Shown: positions 8,262 through 16,274 of the stretch, in pieces
How positions within the stretch are numbered: position 1 is the first letter of the stretch
How the letters are laid out: each line of letters begins with the position of its first letter
The notes under the pieces: generated by a model
Databases searched by the model: none
What the model saw: only the letters and a program-made list of their open reading frames with translations
What the model was told of the DNA's origin: nothing
Position numbers and translations under genes: made by a program
Source: a bacterium
GTDB lineage: Bacteria > SAR324 > XYD2-FULL-50-16
Length of the DNA stretch: 64,000 nt
Reading direction: 5' to 3'
Assembly: GCA_018829445.1 (NCBI GenBank)
Contig: JAHJTV010000080.1
Location: 30,833-94,832 of the forward strand

Positions 8262-9479
8262 ATGAAGACTTTGACAACTATCGGTTATTATCTGTTACAA
8301 ATTGTTCATTTTATCTTCATTGTGGCAGGCGCATTATTTATCGGACTTCATGGTTATCAGATGCTTACTGCCAAGGCCAAGTCAATGGATAACTCTCCAT
8401 TTAAAACAGCAAGGATTCAACGAGGCGACCTGGAAACTACAGTTTCCAGCACCGGCTCCATTAACGCAGTCGGTACGGTTGAGGTTGGAACACAGGTTTC
8501 AGGTACCATCAAACATGTCTATGTCGATTATAACGACAGGGTAAAGAAAGGGCAGATTCTTGCGGCTTTAGAAACCGATCTCCTTGAAGCATCAGTATCC
8601 GAGGCAGAAGCAGGGGTAATAGTCGCTGATGCTGAATACTTACAGGCAGAGGAGGATTATAAACGTAACAAAAAACTGTATTCCAGGGGACATGTTACCG
8701 AACAGGATTTATTAGGCTACCAAACCGAAATGGAAAAATCCCGGGCAGCGAAGCTTTCCTCTCAAGCAGCCTTGACACGCGCTAAAATCAACCTGAAGAA
8801 TGCACAGATCCGATCCCCTATTAACGGGACAGTCATAGAACGTTCTGTCAGTGCCGGACAAACCGTAGCTGCAAACCTGAGTTCCCCGACTCTATTTATA
8901 TTGGCTGAAGATCTCTCCCTAATGCAGATTGAAGTTAATGTGGATGAGAGTGATATCGGGCAGATCAAAGAGAAACAAAAAGTGCGGTTCACTGTCCAAA
9001 CATGGCCGGATGATCTATTTCAAGGAACGGTTGATATGATTCGTTTGAATCCCGAGACAATCTCCAATGTTGTTAATTATACCGTGGTAGTTACGACAAA
9101 AAACAAAAAAAACCTGTTACTTCCCGGGATGACCGCAACTGTCGATTTTATTATTCAAGAACGCAAAGATGTACTGTTGATCGATAACGCAGCCATCAAA
9201 TTCGGTCTTGGTAAAGATACAACCCACAATCAAGGGAGGGTTGATTCTGGTGAAAGTCGGTTTATTACTATGGATAATATGGGGCAGCTTCAACCGGTGG
9301 TGGTTGAAACCGGATTGACAGATGGAGCAGTGACCGAGATTGTTGGTGAAGATCCACTTATTGTGAAGGAAGGAACACTTGTGGTGATCGGAGTCAATCG
9401 TCCTCAATCTACCCCATCCGCTAAACAGACACTTATGCCGAGGCCTCCTCGAGGCGGCGGAATGGGGAGGTTATTTTGA
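8262..9479 (+). CDS. MacA/HlyD-type periplasmic adaptor of an ABC exporter
   Basis: 405 residues. An N-terminal membrane anchor (YYLLQIVHFIFIVAGALFIG) leads to a split lipoyl domain (GTVEVGTQVSGTIKHVYVDY ... NAQIRSPINGTVIERSVSAG) around a coiled-coil hairpin rich in Ala/Glu, then beta-barrel and membrane-proximal domains. This is the membrane-fusion adaptor layout of MacA. The last residues are Pro/Gly rich (PRPPRGGGMGRLF). The stop overlaps the next gene by four bases (TTGA), showing translational coupling with the ATPase. With the next two genes it would make a MacAB-like exporter for a drug, lipid or peptide; the outer-membrane channel is not encoded here. Confidence 0.88.
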   Translation: MKTLTTIGYYLLQIVHFIFIVAGALFIGLHGYQMLTAKAKSMDNSPFKTARIQRGDLETTVSSTGSINAVGTVEVGTQVSGTIKHVYVDYNDRVKKGQILAALETDLLEASVSEAEAGVIVADAEYLQAEEDYKRNKKLYSRGHVTEQDLLGYQTEMEKSRAAKLSSQAALTRAKINLKNAQIRSPINGTVIERSVSAGQTVAANLSSPTLFILAEDLSLMQIEVNVDESDIGQIKEKQKVRFTVQTWPDDLFQGTVDMIRLNPETISNVVNYTVVVTTKNKKNLLLPGMTATVDFIIQERKDVLLIDNAAIKFGLGKDTTHNQGRVDSGESRFITMDNMGQLQPVVVETGLTDGAVTEIVGEDPLIVKEGTLVVIGVNRPQSTPSAKQTLMPRPPRGGGMGRLF

Positions 9480-10177
9480 AAACCATTGAGATTCGTGATT
9501 TGCACAAAATATACAGAATGGGGGATCAGGAAGTTCATGCTCTCCGAGAAATCTCAGTATCCGTAAGCAGCGGTGAGTTTATCGCCATTGTCGGTACATC
9601 CGGGTCTGGGAAATCAACATTAATGAATATTCTGGGATGTCTGGATTATCCCAGCAAAGGGGACTATTTTCTTGATGGCCTGCCTGTTTGCGATTTGGAT
9701 AGAAATCAATTGGCCGATATTCGTAATCGAAAGATTGGATTTGTCTTCCAGGGATTTAATTTACTTCCGCGTACATCCGCTTTGGAAAATGTTGAGGTTC
9801 CACTGCTTTACAATCGATCTCGCCGGACAGGTTCAACCTGGGAAGCTGCAAAGAACGCGCTGGAACGTGTTGATCTCGGCGATCGCCTTCACCATGAACC
9901 CGCTCAACTCTCCGGCGGGCAACAACAACGTGTGGCGATTGCCAGAGCTCTGATTAACCAACCGGCGATCATTCTGGCCGATGAGCCTACCGGAAACCTG
10001 GATAGTAAGACCAGCAGGGAAGTACTTTCGATTTTTCGAGATTTAAACAGGCAGGGCATTACCATTGTCCTGGTTACTCACGATTTCGAAGTGGCGGCAT
10101 ACACTCGGCGGATTATTGAGTTGCGAGACGGTCGGATCGTAAGCGATGAAGATCAAAGCCCCAAGGAGTTGCGATGA
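9476..10177 (+). CDS. MacB/LolD-type ABC transporter ATP-binding protein
   Basis: 233 residues with all ABC motifs: Walker A GTSGSGKSTL, Q-loop VFQGFNLLP, signature LSGGQQQRVAIARAL, Walker B IILADEPTGNLDS and the switch His in VTHDFE. The TGNLDS ending is characteristic of the MacB/LolD/FtsE exporter branch (type VII fold), not of importers. It starts at a TTG overlapping the adaptor stop and ends in a four-base ATGA overlap with the permease gene, so the three subunits are translationally coupled. ATPase and permease are separate proteins here, unlike E. coli MacB, where they are fused. Confidence 0.92.
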   Translation: MKTIEIRDLHKIYRMGDQEVHALREISVSVSSGEFIAIVGTSGSGKSTLMNILGCLDYPSKGDYFLDGLPVCDLDRNQLADIRNRKIGFVFQGFNLLPRTSALENVEVPLLYNRSRRTGSTWEAAKNALERVDLGDRLHHEPAQLSGGQQQRVAIARALINQPAIILADEPTGNLDSKTSREVLSIFRDLNRQGITIVLVTHDFEVAAYTRRIIELRDGRIVSDEDQSPKELR

Positions 10178-11391
10178 GATGGACGCGGATGATTCGAGTG
10201 GCTTTAAAAAACATTATGAAGAATAAAATGCGGAGCTTGTTAACCATGCTTGGCATTATTATCGGTGTGGGGTCTGTTATTGCTCTTATATCTCTGGGAG
10301 AAGGGACACAGGCTGATGTGGAAAAACAGATCTCATCCCTGGGAACAAACCTCCTGATTGTTATGCCGGGTGCCGCCAGAGTTGGCGGGGTAAGTCGGGG
10401 AGCCTCCAGTTTTGATACACTGACTTTGAAGGATGTAGAAAAGCTTAAAAAAGACGCGACTCTGCTTAAATACGTTTCACCGGAAGTTAAAACATCAGAT
10501 CAGATTATTGCCGGTTCGGCTAACTGGTCGACTACTATTTCCGGAGTTGGCACTGAGTATCTTCATATCAAGGATTGGGAACTCTCTCAAGGGAGGTTCT
10601 TCACTGAGCGGGAAGAAAAAACCATGGCTAAGGTTGCCGTGTTGGGAAATACTGTAGCTGACGAACTCTTCTCCAACCAGAATCCGGTGGGTGAACGAAT
10701 TCGCATCCGCAACATACCCTTCAAGGTGATAGGTGTTTTGACGGAGAAAGGGCAAAGCTCCATGGGGCCTGATCAGGATGACCTGATTCTGGCACCGACG
10801 ACTACGGTTTTGTATCGGATGACAAAAGGCAAGCATATTCACTCTATTATGGCCGGAGCAGTTTCCTCGGAACTGATGGAGGACGCTCAAAAGGAATTGG
10901 AGACGTTGCTGAGGGAGTATCATCGGTTAACCTCCGAGGAGGTGAATAATTTTACAGTAAGAAGCCAAACAGAATTGAGTGAAGTTGCTACCAAAACCAC
11001 GGGAACAATAACCATGTTTTTGAGTGCAATTGCCGGTGTTTCGTTGCTGGTTGGCGGAATTGGTATCATGAATATTATGCTGGTGTCCGTTACCGAACGC
11101 ACCCGGGAGATAGGCATTCGCCTGGCCGTTGGTGCGCACAAAAATGATATTCTGGTTCAGTTTCTGGTAGAAGCGGTGATTCTTAGCCTAATGGGCGGAT
11201 TAATCGGAATTGCCTTGGGTTTCGGGATTGCATTTTCGGTTGGTAGAATCATGGGAATGAGCAGCGAGATTAATCCATTGATCATTGGAGTATCCTTCCT
11301 GTTTTCCGGTGCAGTTGGAGTCTTTTTCGGGCTTTACCCCGCCGGCAAAGCGGCAAACCTTAATCCGATCGAGGCCTTGCATTATGAATGA
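10174..11391 (+). CDS. MacB/FtsX-type ABC transporter permease
   Basis: 405 residues. One transmembrane helix near the N-terminus (MRSLLTMLGIIIGVGSVIAL) is followed by a large periplasmic MacB_PCD domain of about 220 residues, then three C-terminal helices beginning near FLSAIAGVSLLVGGIGIMNI and ending near GVFFGLYPAGKAANLNPIEA. The sequence SVTERTREIGIRLAVGA between helices 2 and 3 is the FtsX coupling segment that contacts the ATPase. Forms a mechanotransmission-type exporter with the two upstream genes. Substrate unknown. Confidence 0.9.
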   Translation: MRWTRMIRVALKNIMKNKMRSLLTMLGIIIGVGSVIALISLGEGTQADVEKQISSLGTNLLIVMPGAARVGGVSRGASSFDTLTLKDVEKLKKDATLLKYVSPEVKTSDQIIAGSANWSTTISGVGTEYLHIKDWELSQGRFFTEREEKTMAKVAVLGNTVADELFSNQNPVGERIRIRNIPFKVIGVLTEKGQSSMGPDQDDLILAPTTTVLYRMTKGKHIHSIMAGAVSSELMEDAQKELETLLREYHRLTSEEVNNFTVRSQTELSEVATKTTGTITMFLSAIAGVSLLVGGIGIMNIMLVSVTERTREIGIRLAVGAHKNDILVQFLVEAVILSLMGGLIGIALGFGIAFSVGRIMGMSSEINPLIIGVSFLFSGAVGVFFGLYPAGKAANLNPIEALHYE

Positions 11392-11527
11392 TATTGGTTT
11401 TTGTCCGGTGGCTGAAATGCGGTGTTTTTGCTTCAGTAAGCCAATCCGACTTTATCGGATTAGTGGCAGGATCAGCTTGTTTTTTCTTAATAATTGAAAG
11501 ATTGCAGAAAACTTTGAAGGCAATACA

Positions 11528-12250
11528 ATGAAAAAAAAGAAGCTTGATCTTATCTTTTTGATATTACTCTGCGCAGTATTGATGTTTGCAGAGTTTATTT
11601 GGGGACAACAAGGTACTGGAGGCGAAAGAGCTTCCGGGGGGCAGCAAAGAAAACCAGTTGAACGCGGAGGAGCCACTTCCAGCGATTCCTTTATCAAACG
11701 TCAGGAGTATGTGCTGGCGAACGGGATAGACCGGCAATACCGCCTTTTATCCAATCCACTGCCAGATGATCGGGAGCAAGTGCAGGCAGGTGAAAAGATA
11801 TTCTTGTCACGTTGTATTGGTTGCCATGGTGTTTCGGGTCGTGGAGATGGTGATCAGGTAGAATTTATCGATTCTTCGCCTACGGATCTAACTGCAGAAT
11901 ACAGATTGCGCATCCCTGCAGACGCCTATATGTACTGGACCTTGGCACTGGGAGGCGGTCGTTTCAACTCGCAAATGCCTCGTTTCAAAAACACTGTTGG
12001 AATGCCGGAACTCAAGAATCCTTTAAAGGAGGAGGAGATCTGGCAGGTTGTTCACTATATTTCACAATTTAGACCGCTTTCTTCAAATAGAGAGCATATC
12101 GGCCAAGTGGATTTCAAGCCTCAGACCGGATTAAATCACCCCCCTGATCATGCCGTTGGTATGCCTGGCCCATCCGGTGCTTATGGTCAACAGCCAATGG
12201 ATGATCCACCTCCCAGAGGGGGCAATCCGTCCCGAGAAGGCAACCCGTGA
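11528..12250 (+). CDS. Exported monohaem c-type cytochrome
   Basis: 240 residues with an N-terminal hydrophobic signal or anchor (LIFLILLCAVLMFAEFIWG). One haem-binding CIGCH follows, with ISRGDGD-like spacing (GCHGVSGRGDGD) and a distal Met in NSQMPRFK, i.e. a class I cytochrome domain (about residues 85-180). The C-terminus is rich in Pro and Gly (MPGPSGAYGQQPMDDPPPRG) and probably disordered. It lies 136 bases after the permease gene on the same strand and may be co-transcribed, but a redox protein is not a known part of MacAB systems. Likely a periplasmic electron carrier; partner unknown. Confidence 0.78.
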   Translation: MKKKKLDLIFLILLCAVLMFAEFIWGQQGTGGERASGGQQRKPVERGGATSSDSFIKRQEYVLANGIDRQYRLLSNPLPDDREQVQAGEKIFLSRCIGCHGVSGRGDGDQVEFIDSSPTDLTAEYRLRIPADAYMYWTLALGGGRFNSQMPRFKNTVGMPELKNPLKEEEIWQVVHYISQFRPLSSNREHIGQVDFKPQTGLNHPPDHAVGMPGPSGAYGQQPMDDPPPRGGNPSREGNP

Positions 12251-12620
12251 AGGGTTGAGATAAAAAGTTATTGTAGCAATGCCGGGCAAAATCGAGAAGC
12301 TGTCAAAAACTGCCTGTTGGATCACTATGAAGATCTGACTGATTCATGCAAAGAAATGACCGCTAAAATAAACCAGGACAGTGGCCAAAAAGGACAATAA
12401 GAGCAAAGCCTTTGGTCCCAAGCATTGCCGCCTGCTCTCCTTAGGCGGCGATGCTTCTATCCTGCCTTTAATCCAACCTGATGGTGTCATAATCCTTCAG
12501 CAACCCTTCATGGCTCAGTAAAATAGATCAATATTTTCTCTCCATAAGCTGTTTCATTTTAAATCGGGTTTAAGTTTTAATTTGCCCTTCAATTTTCTCT
12601 CGCAAATCATACCGAAGTGC
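12251..12620. other. Intergenic region with hairpin at 12422-12454
   Basis: About 370 bases between convergent genes. It carries a 12-bp near-perfect hairpin (GCATTGCCGCCT / AGGCGGCGATGC, one mismatch) at 12422-12454 that could act as a terminator, though no T-run follows. No gene seen. Confidence 0.45.
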
Positions 12621-12935
12621 CTATTCTATCACCGATTCCACTTCAAAACCTGCTGGCAAACCGGGTCCCTTTGATTTGGATACCAGTTTACCGGTCAGGG
12701 TTACAACCTGCTGCTGATACTTATCCCTGAGCCGTTCCACCAGTTTTCCTTTTAGGCGATATTCAATACCGTCATCAGCAACCAGTGCCACCCAGGTTCC
12801 GGGTTCATTGCCTTTGATTGCTATCCTGCCTGTAATGGAGTTTTGGGACATTTCATTACCCCCCATGGAAGTGCAACTATTTCCCATGGTGAAAAGAAGA
12901 ATGCAGATAACTCCCAGTAGTGTTTTTATCTTCAT
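12621..12935 (-). CDS. Small putative lipoprotein
   Basis: 104 residues: a short basic start (MKIKT), a hydrophobic stretch and a cysteine at position 21 (FTMGNSC), compatible with a lipoprotein signal although the lipobox is poor. The remaining 80 residues alternate short beta-type segments (ITGRIAIKGNEPGTWVALVA, then EYRLKGKLVERLRDKYQQQV and VTLTGKLVSKSKG), as in small OB- or SH3-like barrels. I do not recognise a named function. It stands alone between a cytochrome gene and a repeat-containing gap. Confidence 0.6.
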   Translation of the reverse strand: MKIKTLLGVICILLFTMGNSCTSMGGNEMSQNSITGRIAIKGNEPGTWVALVADDGIEYRLKGKLVERLRDKYQQQVVTLTGKLVSKSKGPGLPAGFEVESVIE

Positions 12936-13635
12936 ATATCTTGGTCAATTCATAAAGAACCTGATTATGAATAATTCGCAACCATCGTCAAAATTTAATA
13001 AATGGAAACAAATGCTGTTTTAAACGGTAGGGCGGCCCTACGTGGCCGCCTTTGAGTACATGCTGGCGGGGATGTAACCCCGCCCTACCGTATTCCCGGC
13101 TCTTGGGCAAAATGTGCATATTTAAGTGCTTATGGGACTTGATCCGGTATTCATGAGATTTAACCAAAAATATCAAAACCTGGATTACGGTTTGGTGAGG
13201 CACGAGACTCGCAGTGCCGAAGGGATTAACAAAAAATCTACTTTTCGGAGTGGACTCATAGATGAGAATAAATGCTGTTTAAACGGCTTCTGCAAAAGGC
13301 TGTTACCCGGTGATGAAATTTGTTAAATCAAATTTATTTGAGTTGGACGATACCAAAGCCAGACGGTTTTGACAAGTATAGCCTTTTGATACGATTGCCG
13401 GTTTCTGACAATTGAAGAGCTCTCTTTCCCTGTTTTTTTTGTATAGTAAATATTGGGTAAGTTTGGTGGATTAAAAATCTGCAATTGGAGATTTTTGAGT
13501 ATAAGAAATACTGTTATAGATGGTATACTCAGGGATCGTTTACGGGTTGCCAGTGATTGGTAGATTATTATAATGTATCCAATCAGCCGTTAACTCAACC
13601 ATCAATCCATTTTTACTTTTTCTCTTAAGGAAACT
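12936..13635. other. Intergenic region holding a REP-like element
   Basis: About 700 bases. Apart from the palindromic element at 13024-13091, I see no gene. A 66-codon frame at 13126-13326 has no family resemblance. The last 200 bases are A/T-rich and should contain the promoter of the dehydratase gene. Confidence 0.45.
13024..13091. repeat. REP/MITE-like three-armed palindromic repeat, copy 1
   Basis: Outer arms ACGGTAGGGCGG and CCGCCCTACCGT enclose two inner hairpins, GGCGGCC..(CTACGT)..GGCCGCC-like and GGCGGGG ATGTAA CCCCGCC, separated by about 14 bases (TTTGAGTACATGCT). The full sequence can therefore fold as a three-way junction. It is the same element as at 25950 and 26114, in the opposite orientation. 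Confidence 0.8.
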
Positions 13636-15039
13636 GTGGAAGATATCCATGTCGGAGCAACCGTTTTTGATTTAACCCTGGATACCCTTTCGGATCACCG
13701 CGCCCGGGTTCATCGCAGCCATGAAGCATTTCTGGAATATGGCTATCATACCATGAGGGCGGAGAGAGAAGCCCTTTTGTTGAAAATGGCTTTGTGCAAA
13801 ACCAATCCTTCTTCAAAGCAGCAGTCCGGAACCGGGAATACTGTCTGGGATGCTCCTCTCAAATCGCCGGTAGTAGTCCCTCAAAACAAAAACCCCCAGT
13901 TTACCTACGAGCAGATCTCGGAATTTGCAACCGGGTCTCTGGTGAAATGTTTTGGTGAGCACTATTCAATCTATGAAGGACGACGATCACCCAGGACGCC
14001 GAACGGGGATCTTCTCCTGATGAGCAGGGTTCTTAAGGTGACCGGCACCCGGGGTGAGTATAAACAGAAAGCAAATCTGGTCGCTGAATATGATGTACCG
14101 GCGGATGCCTGGTTTTATCAGCAGAATTCCGCCCCGGTGATGCCCTACTCGATTTATATGGAGATCGCCCTGCAGCCTTGTGGCTTTCTGGCAACATACA
14201 TGGGATGCACCCTCATCTATCCCAATCTGGAATTATGTTTCAGAAACCTGGATTCACATGCAACCATGCTGAGGGAGGTCGACCTGAGAAACCGCACCAT
14301 AACCGCCACATCCGAATTGACATCAGTGGCGGCCAGCGCGGAAACGGTGATTGTTCAATTTAATTATGAACTTTCCGTTGAGGGAAGTCCTTTCTTTAAG
14401 GGGGATACAACCTTCGGCTATTTTACCCCGAATGCCTTGGCCAACCAGGTGGGATTGGACAGGGGAGAGAAGGCACTCCCCTGGTATCAAAAAAACGAGG
14501 TTCCGGAATCCGAGATAATCTCTGTTGATGTTAAGTCAGCAGAGGATCAAAGCCGGTATTTTGAGCCAGCACCAGGCAAGCCCTATTTTTTCCAGCCATC
14601 CAGCCAGCTGAGCTTTCTTGACAAGCTGCTGATATGCCGACTGGGAGGGGAGTATGGTCTGGGTTACATTTATGGCGAAAGAGAGGTGGACCCGAATGAC
14701 TGGTTTTTCCCCTACCATTTTTATCAGGATCCTGTCATGCCCGGTTCTCTTGGTGTTGAGGCTATTCTGCAGTTGATGAGAATGTTTGCCATCCATCAGG
14801 AACTGGGACAGCCGTATCGCTCTCCCTACTTTTCCAATGCGGCGAGTGAGGTTATCTGGAAGTATCGGGGGCAGATCGTCCAGGCCAACAAGCTCATGTC
14901 AATCGAAGCACATATTAAGAAGGTGGAACATAAAGCGGACAGGACGATCATCACTGCCGATGCCAGTCTCTGGAAAGACGGTCTGAGGATCTATGAGCTC
15001 ACAGATGGGGCAATAGCGGTTGTTGAAGGGGGAAGGTAA
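13636..15039 (+). CDS. FabA-like dehydratase didomain of the PUFA-synthase (PfaC) type, stand-alone
   Basis: 467 residues. The first 60 (HRSHEAFLEYGYHTMRAERE) resemble the linker that precedes dehydratase domains in PUFA/polyketide synthases. Two tandem hot-dog units follow: the first contains RTPNGDLLLMSRVLKVTGTR and NSAPVMPYSIYMEIALQPCG, the second NDWFFPYHFYQDPVMPGSLG. The second keeps the FabA-type histidine before the DPVMPG motif; the first has Gln/Asn in the equivalent place and is probably structural. Known PfaC proteins carry these domains inside a megasynthase, but no ketosynthase, acyltransferase or ACP gene is nearby. Starts with GTG after TTAAGGAAACT. Likely dehydrates a 3-hydroxyacyl-ACP; the pathway is unknown. 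Confidence 0.75.
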   Translation: MEDIHVGATVFDLTLDTLSDHRARVHRSHEAFLEYGYHTMRAEREALLLKMALCKTNPSSKQQSGTGNTVWDAPLKSPVVVPQNKNPQFTYEQISEFATGSLVKCFGEHYSIYEGRRSPRTPNGDLLLMSRVLKVTGTRGEYKQKANLVAEYDVPADAWFYQQNSAPVMPYSIYMEIALQPCGFLATYMGCTLIYPNLELCFRNLDSHATMLREVDLRNRTITATSELTSVAASAETVIVQFNYELSVEGSPFFKGDTTFGYFTPNALANQVGLDRGEKALPWYQKNEVPESEIISVDVKSAEDQSRYFEPAPGKPYFFQPSSQLSFLDKLLICRLGGEYGLGYIYGEREVDPNDWFFPYHFYQDPVMPGSLGVEAILQLMRMFAIHQELGQPYRSPYFSNAASEVIWKYRGQIVQANKLMSIEAHIKKVEHKADRTIITADASLWKDGLRIYELTDGAIAVVEGGR

Positions 15040-15043
15040 ACCG

Positions 15044-15451
15044 CTATTTTATCCCCATCTCAGTCAAAATTGCTTCAATATCCTTGGGTACCCTGATCGG
15101 GTAACCGTTTTCATTGGTTAGTACGCCGATGGTATTGGCTGCCAGAATCAATTTTTCATCCGGAAGCCGTATGATTTTTTGTTTGAACAGGAATTGAATT
15201 GAAGTGGCTTTCTCGATCTTGGTCGTAATATAAAAACGGTCATTTGCCATCAGGGGGTATTTATACTGTTGTTCTGAGCTGACCTGGGCGAACTTGACAC
15301 CTCTTTTGGTGGCCAATTCCATAAAATCGATCTTGTTTTCCCTCAGGTAGCTATTCCTGGCATGCTCCAGGTAGTTAAAATAGACGGAGTTATGCACAAT
15401 CCCGCCGACATAAACTTCACTGTCTCTCACAATCAGTTCAATTCGATGCAC
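15044..15451 (-). CDS. Acyl-CoA thioesterase, 4HBT hot-dog family
   Basis: 135 residues with the 4-hydroxybenzoyl-CoA thioesterase fold: GGIVHNSVYFNYLEHARNSY matches the family motif (normally D..GHVNN..Y..Y.E.AR), followed by the central strand VKFAQVSSEQQYKYPL. The usual catalytic Asp before the loop is replaced here by VYVG, so activity may rest on the Glu of LEHAR or be altered. It is convergent with the dehydratase gene (4-base gap) and lies 31 bases downstream of the ABC ATPase gene, so it may be the last gene of the amino-acid transporter operon. It would hydrolyse an acyl-CoA or acyl-ACP; substrate unknown. Confidence 0.78.
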   Translation of the reverse strand: MHRIELIVRDSEVYVGGIVHNSVYFNYLEHARNSYLRENKIDFMELATKRGVKFAQVSSEQQYKYPLMANDRFYITTKIEKATSIQFLFKQKIIRLPDEKLILAANTIGVLTNENGYPIRVPKDIEAILTEMGIK

Positions 15452-15482
15452 GTCTTTTTCCGGTGAATGAGTCAGGTTTGTC

Positions 15483-16274
15483 TTACGATTTATGGCTTAG
15501 AACATGCTGTAGAAACTGGCTTGTTCTGTCCCATTTTGGATTTTTCAGTACTTGTTCCGGCGGACCTGTTTCTACGATTTCGCCTTCTGCCATGAAAATA
15601 ACCCGATCAGCAACCCTATGGGCAAATTCCATCTCATGGGTCACACAGATCATGGTCATTCCTGATTCGGCCAAATCAATCATCACGTCCAGAACCTCTT
15701 TAATCATTTCGGGATCAAGGGCAGATGTCGGCTCGTCAAACAGCATAATCTTCGGCTCCATTGCCAGGGAGCGGGCAATGGCAACCCGTTGCTGTTGCCC
15801 TCCCGATATTTGGCCGGGGAATTTGGAAGCCAGATCGGCGATCCCGACTCTTTCCAACAAGGCGAGTGATTGTTCAATGGCTTTGGTTTCAGGTATATTT
15901 TTTAACCATATCGGACCCAGGGTACAATTCTTGAGTATGGTCAGATGAGGAAACAGGTTAAAACTTTGAAACAGCATGCCAAGATTGTCGCGGATGATCT
16001 CCGTAGCTTTTTTCCCTGTTCCAAGTTCCTGGCCGAATATGGAAATAACACCCTCTTGGTATTTCTCCAGGTGATTGATGCAGCGGATAAAGGTCGACTT
16101 CCCTGATCCCGAAGGTCCGCAAATAACAATGATCTCTTTTTCAGAGATCGACAGCGAAATGTCTTTCAGGACATGGAATTCGTCAAACCATTTATTCAGT
16201 CCGGTGACTTTTATGGCAGGAGTGCCAGAGTCGGTTTTTTCAGAAGGTTTGTTCACGGATTCACTGTTTTTCAT
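15483..16274 (-). CDS. aapP: Polar amino-acid ABC importer, ATP-binding subunit (AapP type)
   Basis: 263 residues with Walker A GPSGSGKSTFIRC, Q-loop LFQSFNLFPHLT, signature SGGQQQRVAIARSLA, Walker B IMLFDEPTSALDPEM and switch VTHEMEFAHRVADR. The PTSALDPEM ending and ITHE/VTHEM motif belong to the GlnQ/AapP importer branch. The N-terminal 15 residues are an extra polar extension. It overlaps the upstream permease stop by one base, placing it last of the four transporter genes. Powers the AapQM channel in the inner membrane. Confidence 0.9.
   Translation of the reverse strand: MKNSESVNKPSEKTDSGTPAIKVTGLNKWFDEFHVLKDISLSISEKEIIVICGPSGSGKSTFIRCINHLEKYQEGVISIFGQELGTGKKATEIIRDNLGMLFQSFNLFPHLTILKNCTLGPIWLKNIPETKAIEQSLALLERVGIADLASKFPGQISGGQQQRVAIARSLAMEPKIMLFDEPTSALDPEMIKEVLDVMIDLAESGMTMICVTHEMEFAHRVADRVIFMAEGEIVETGPPEQVLKNPKWDRTSQFLQHVLSHKS

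Noticed and set aside
12988..13203. Frames through the first REP-like element
   Set aside because: Their sequence is mostly the palindromic element read as protein; no support.
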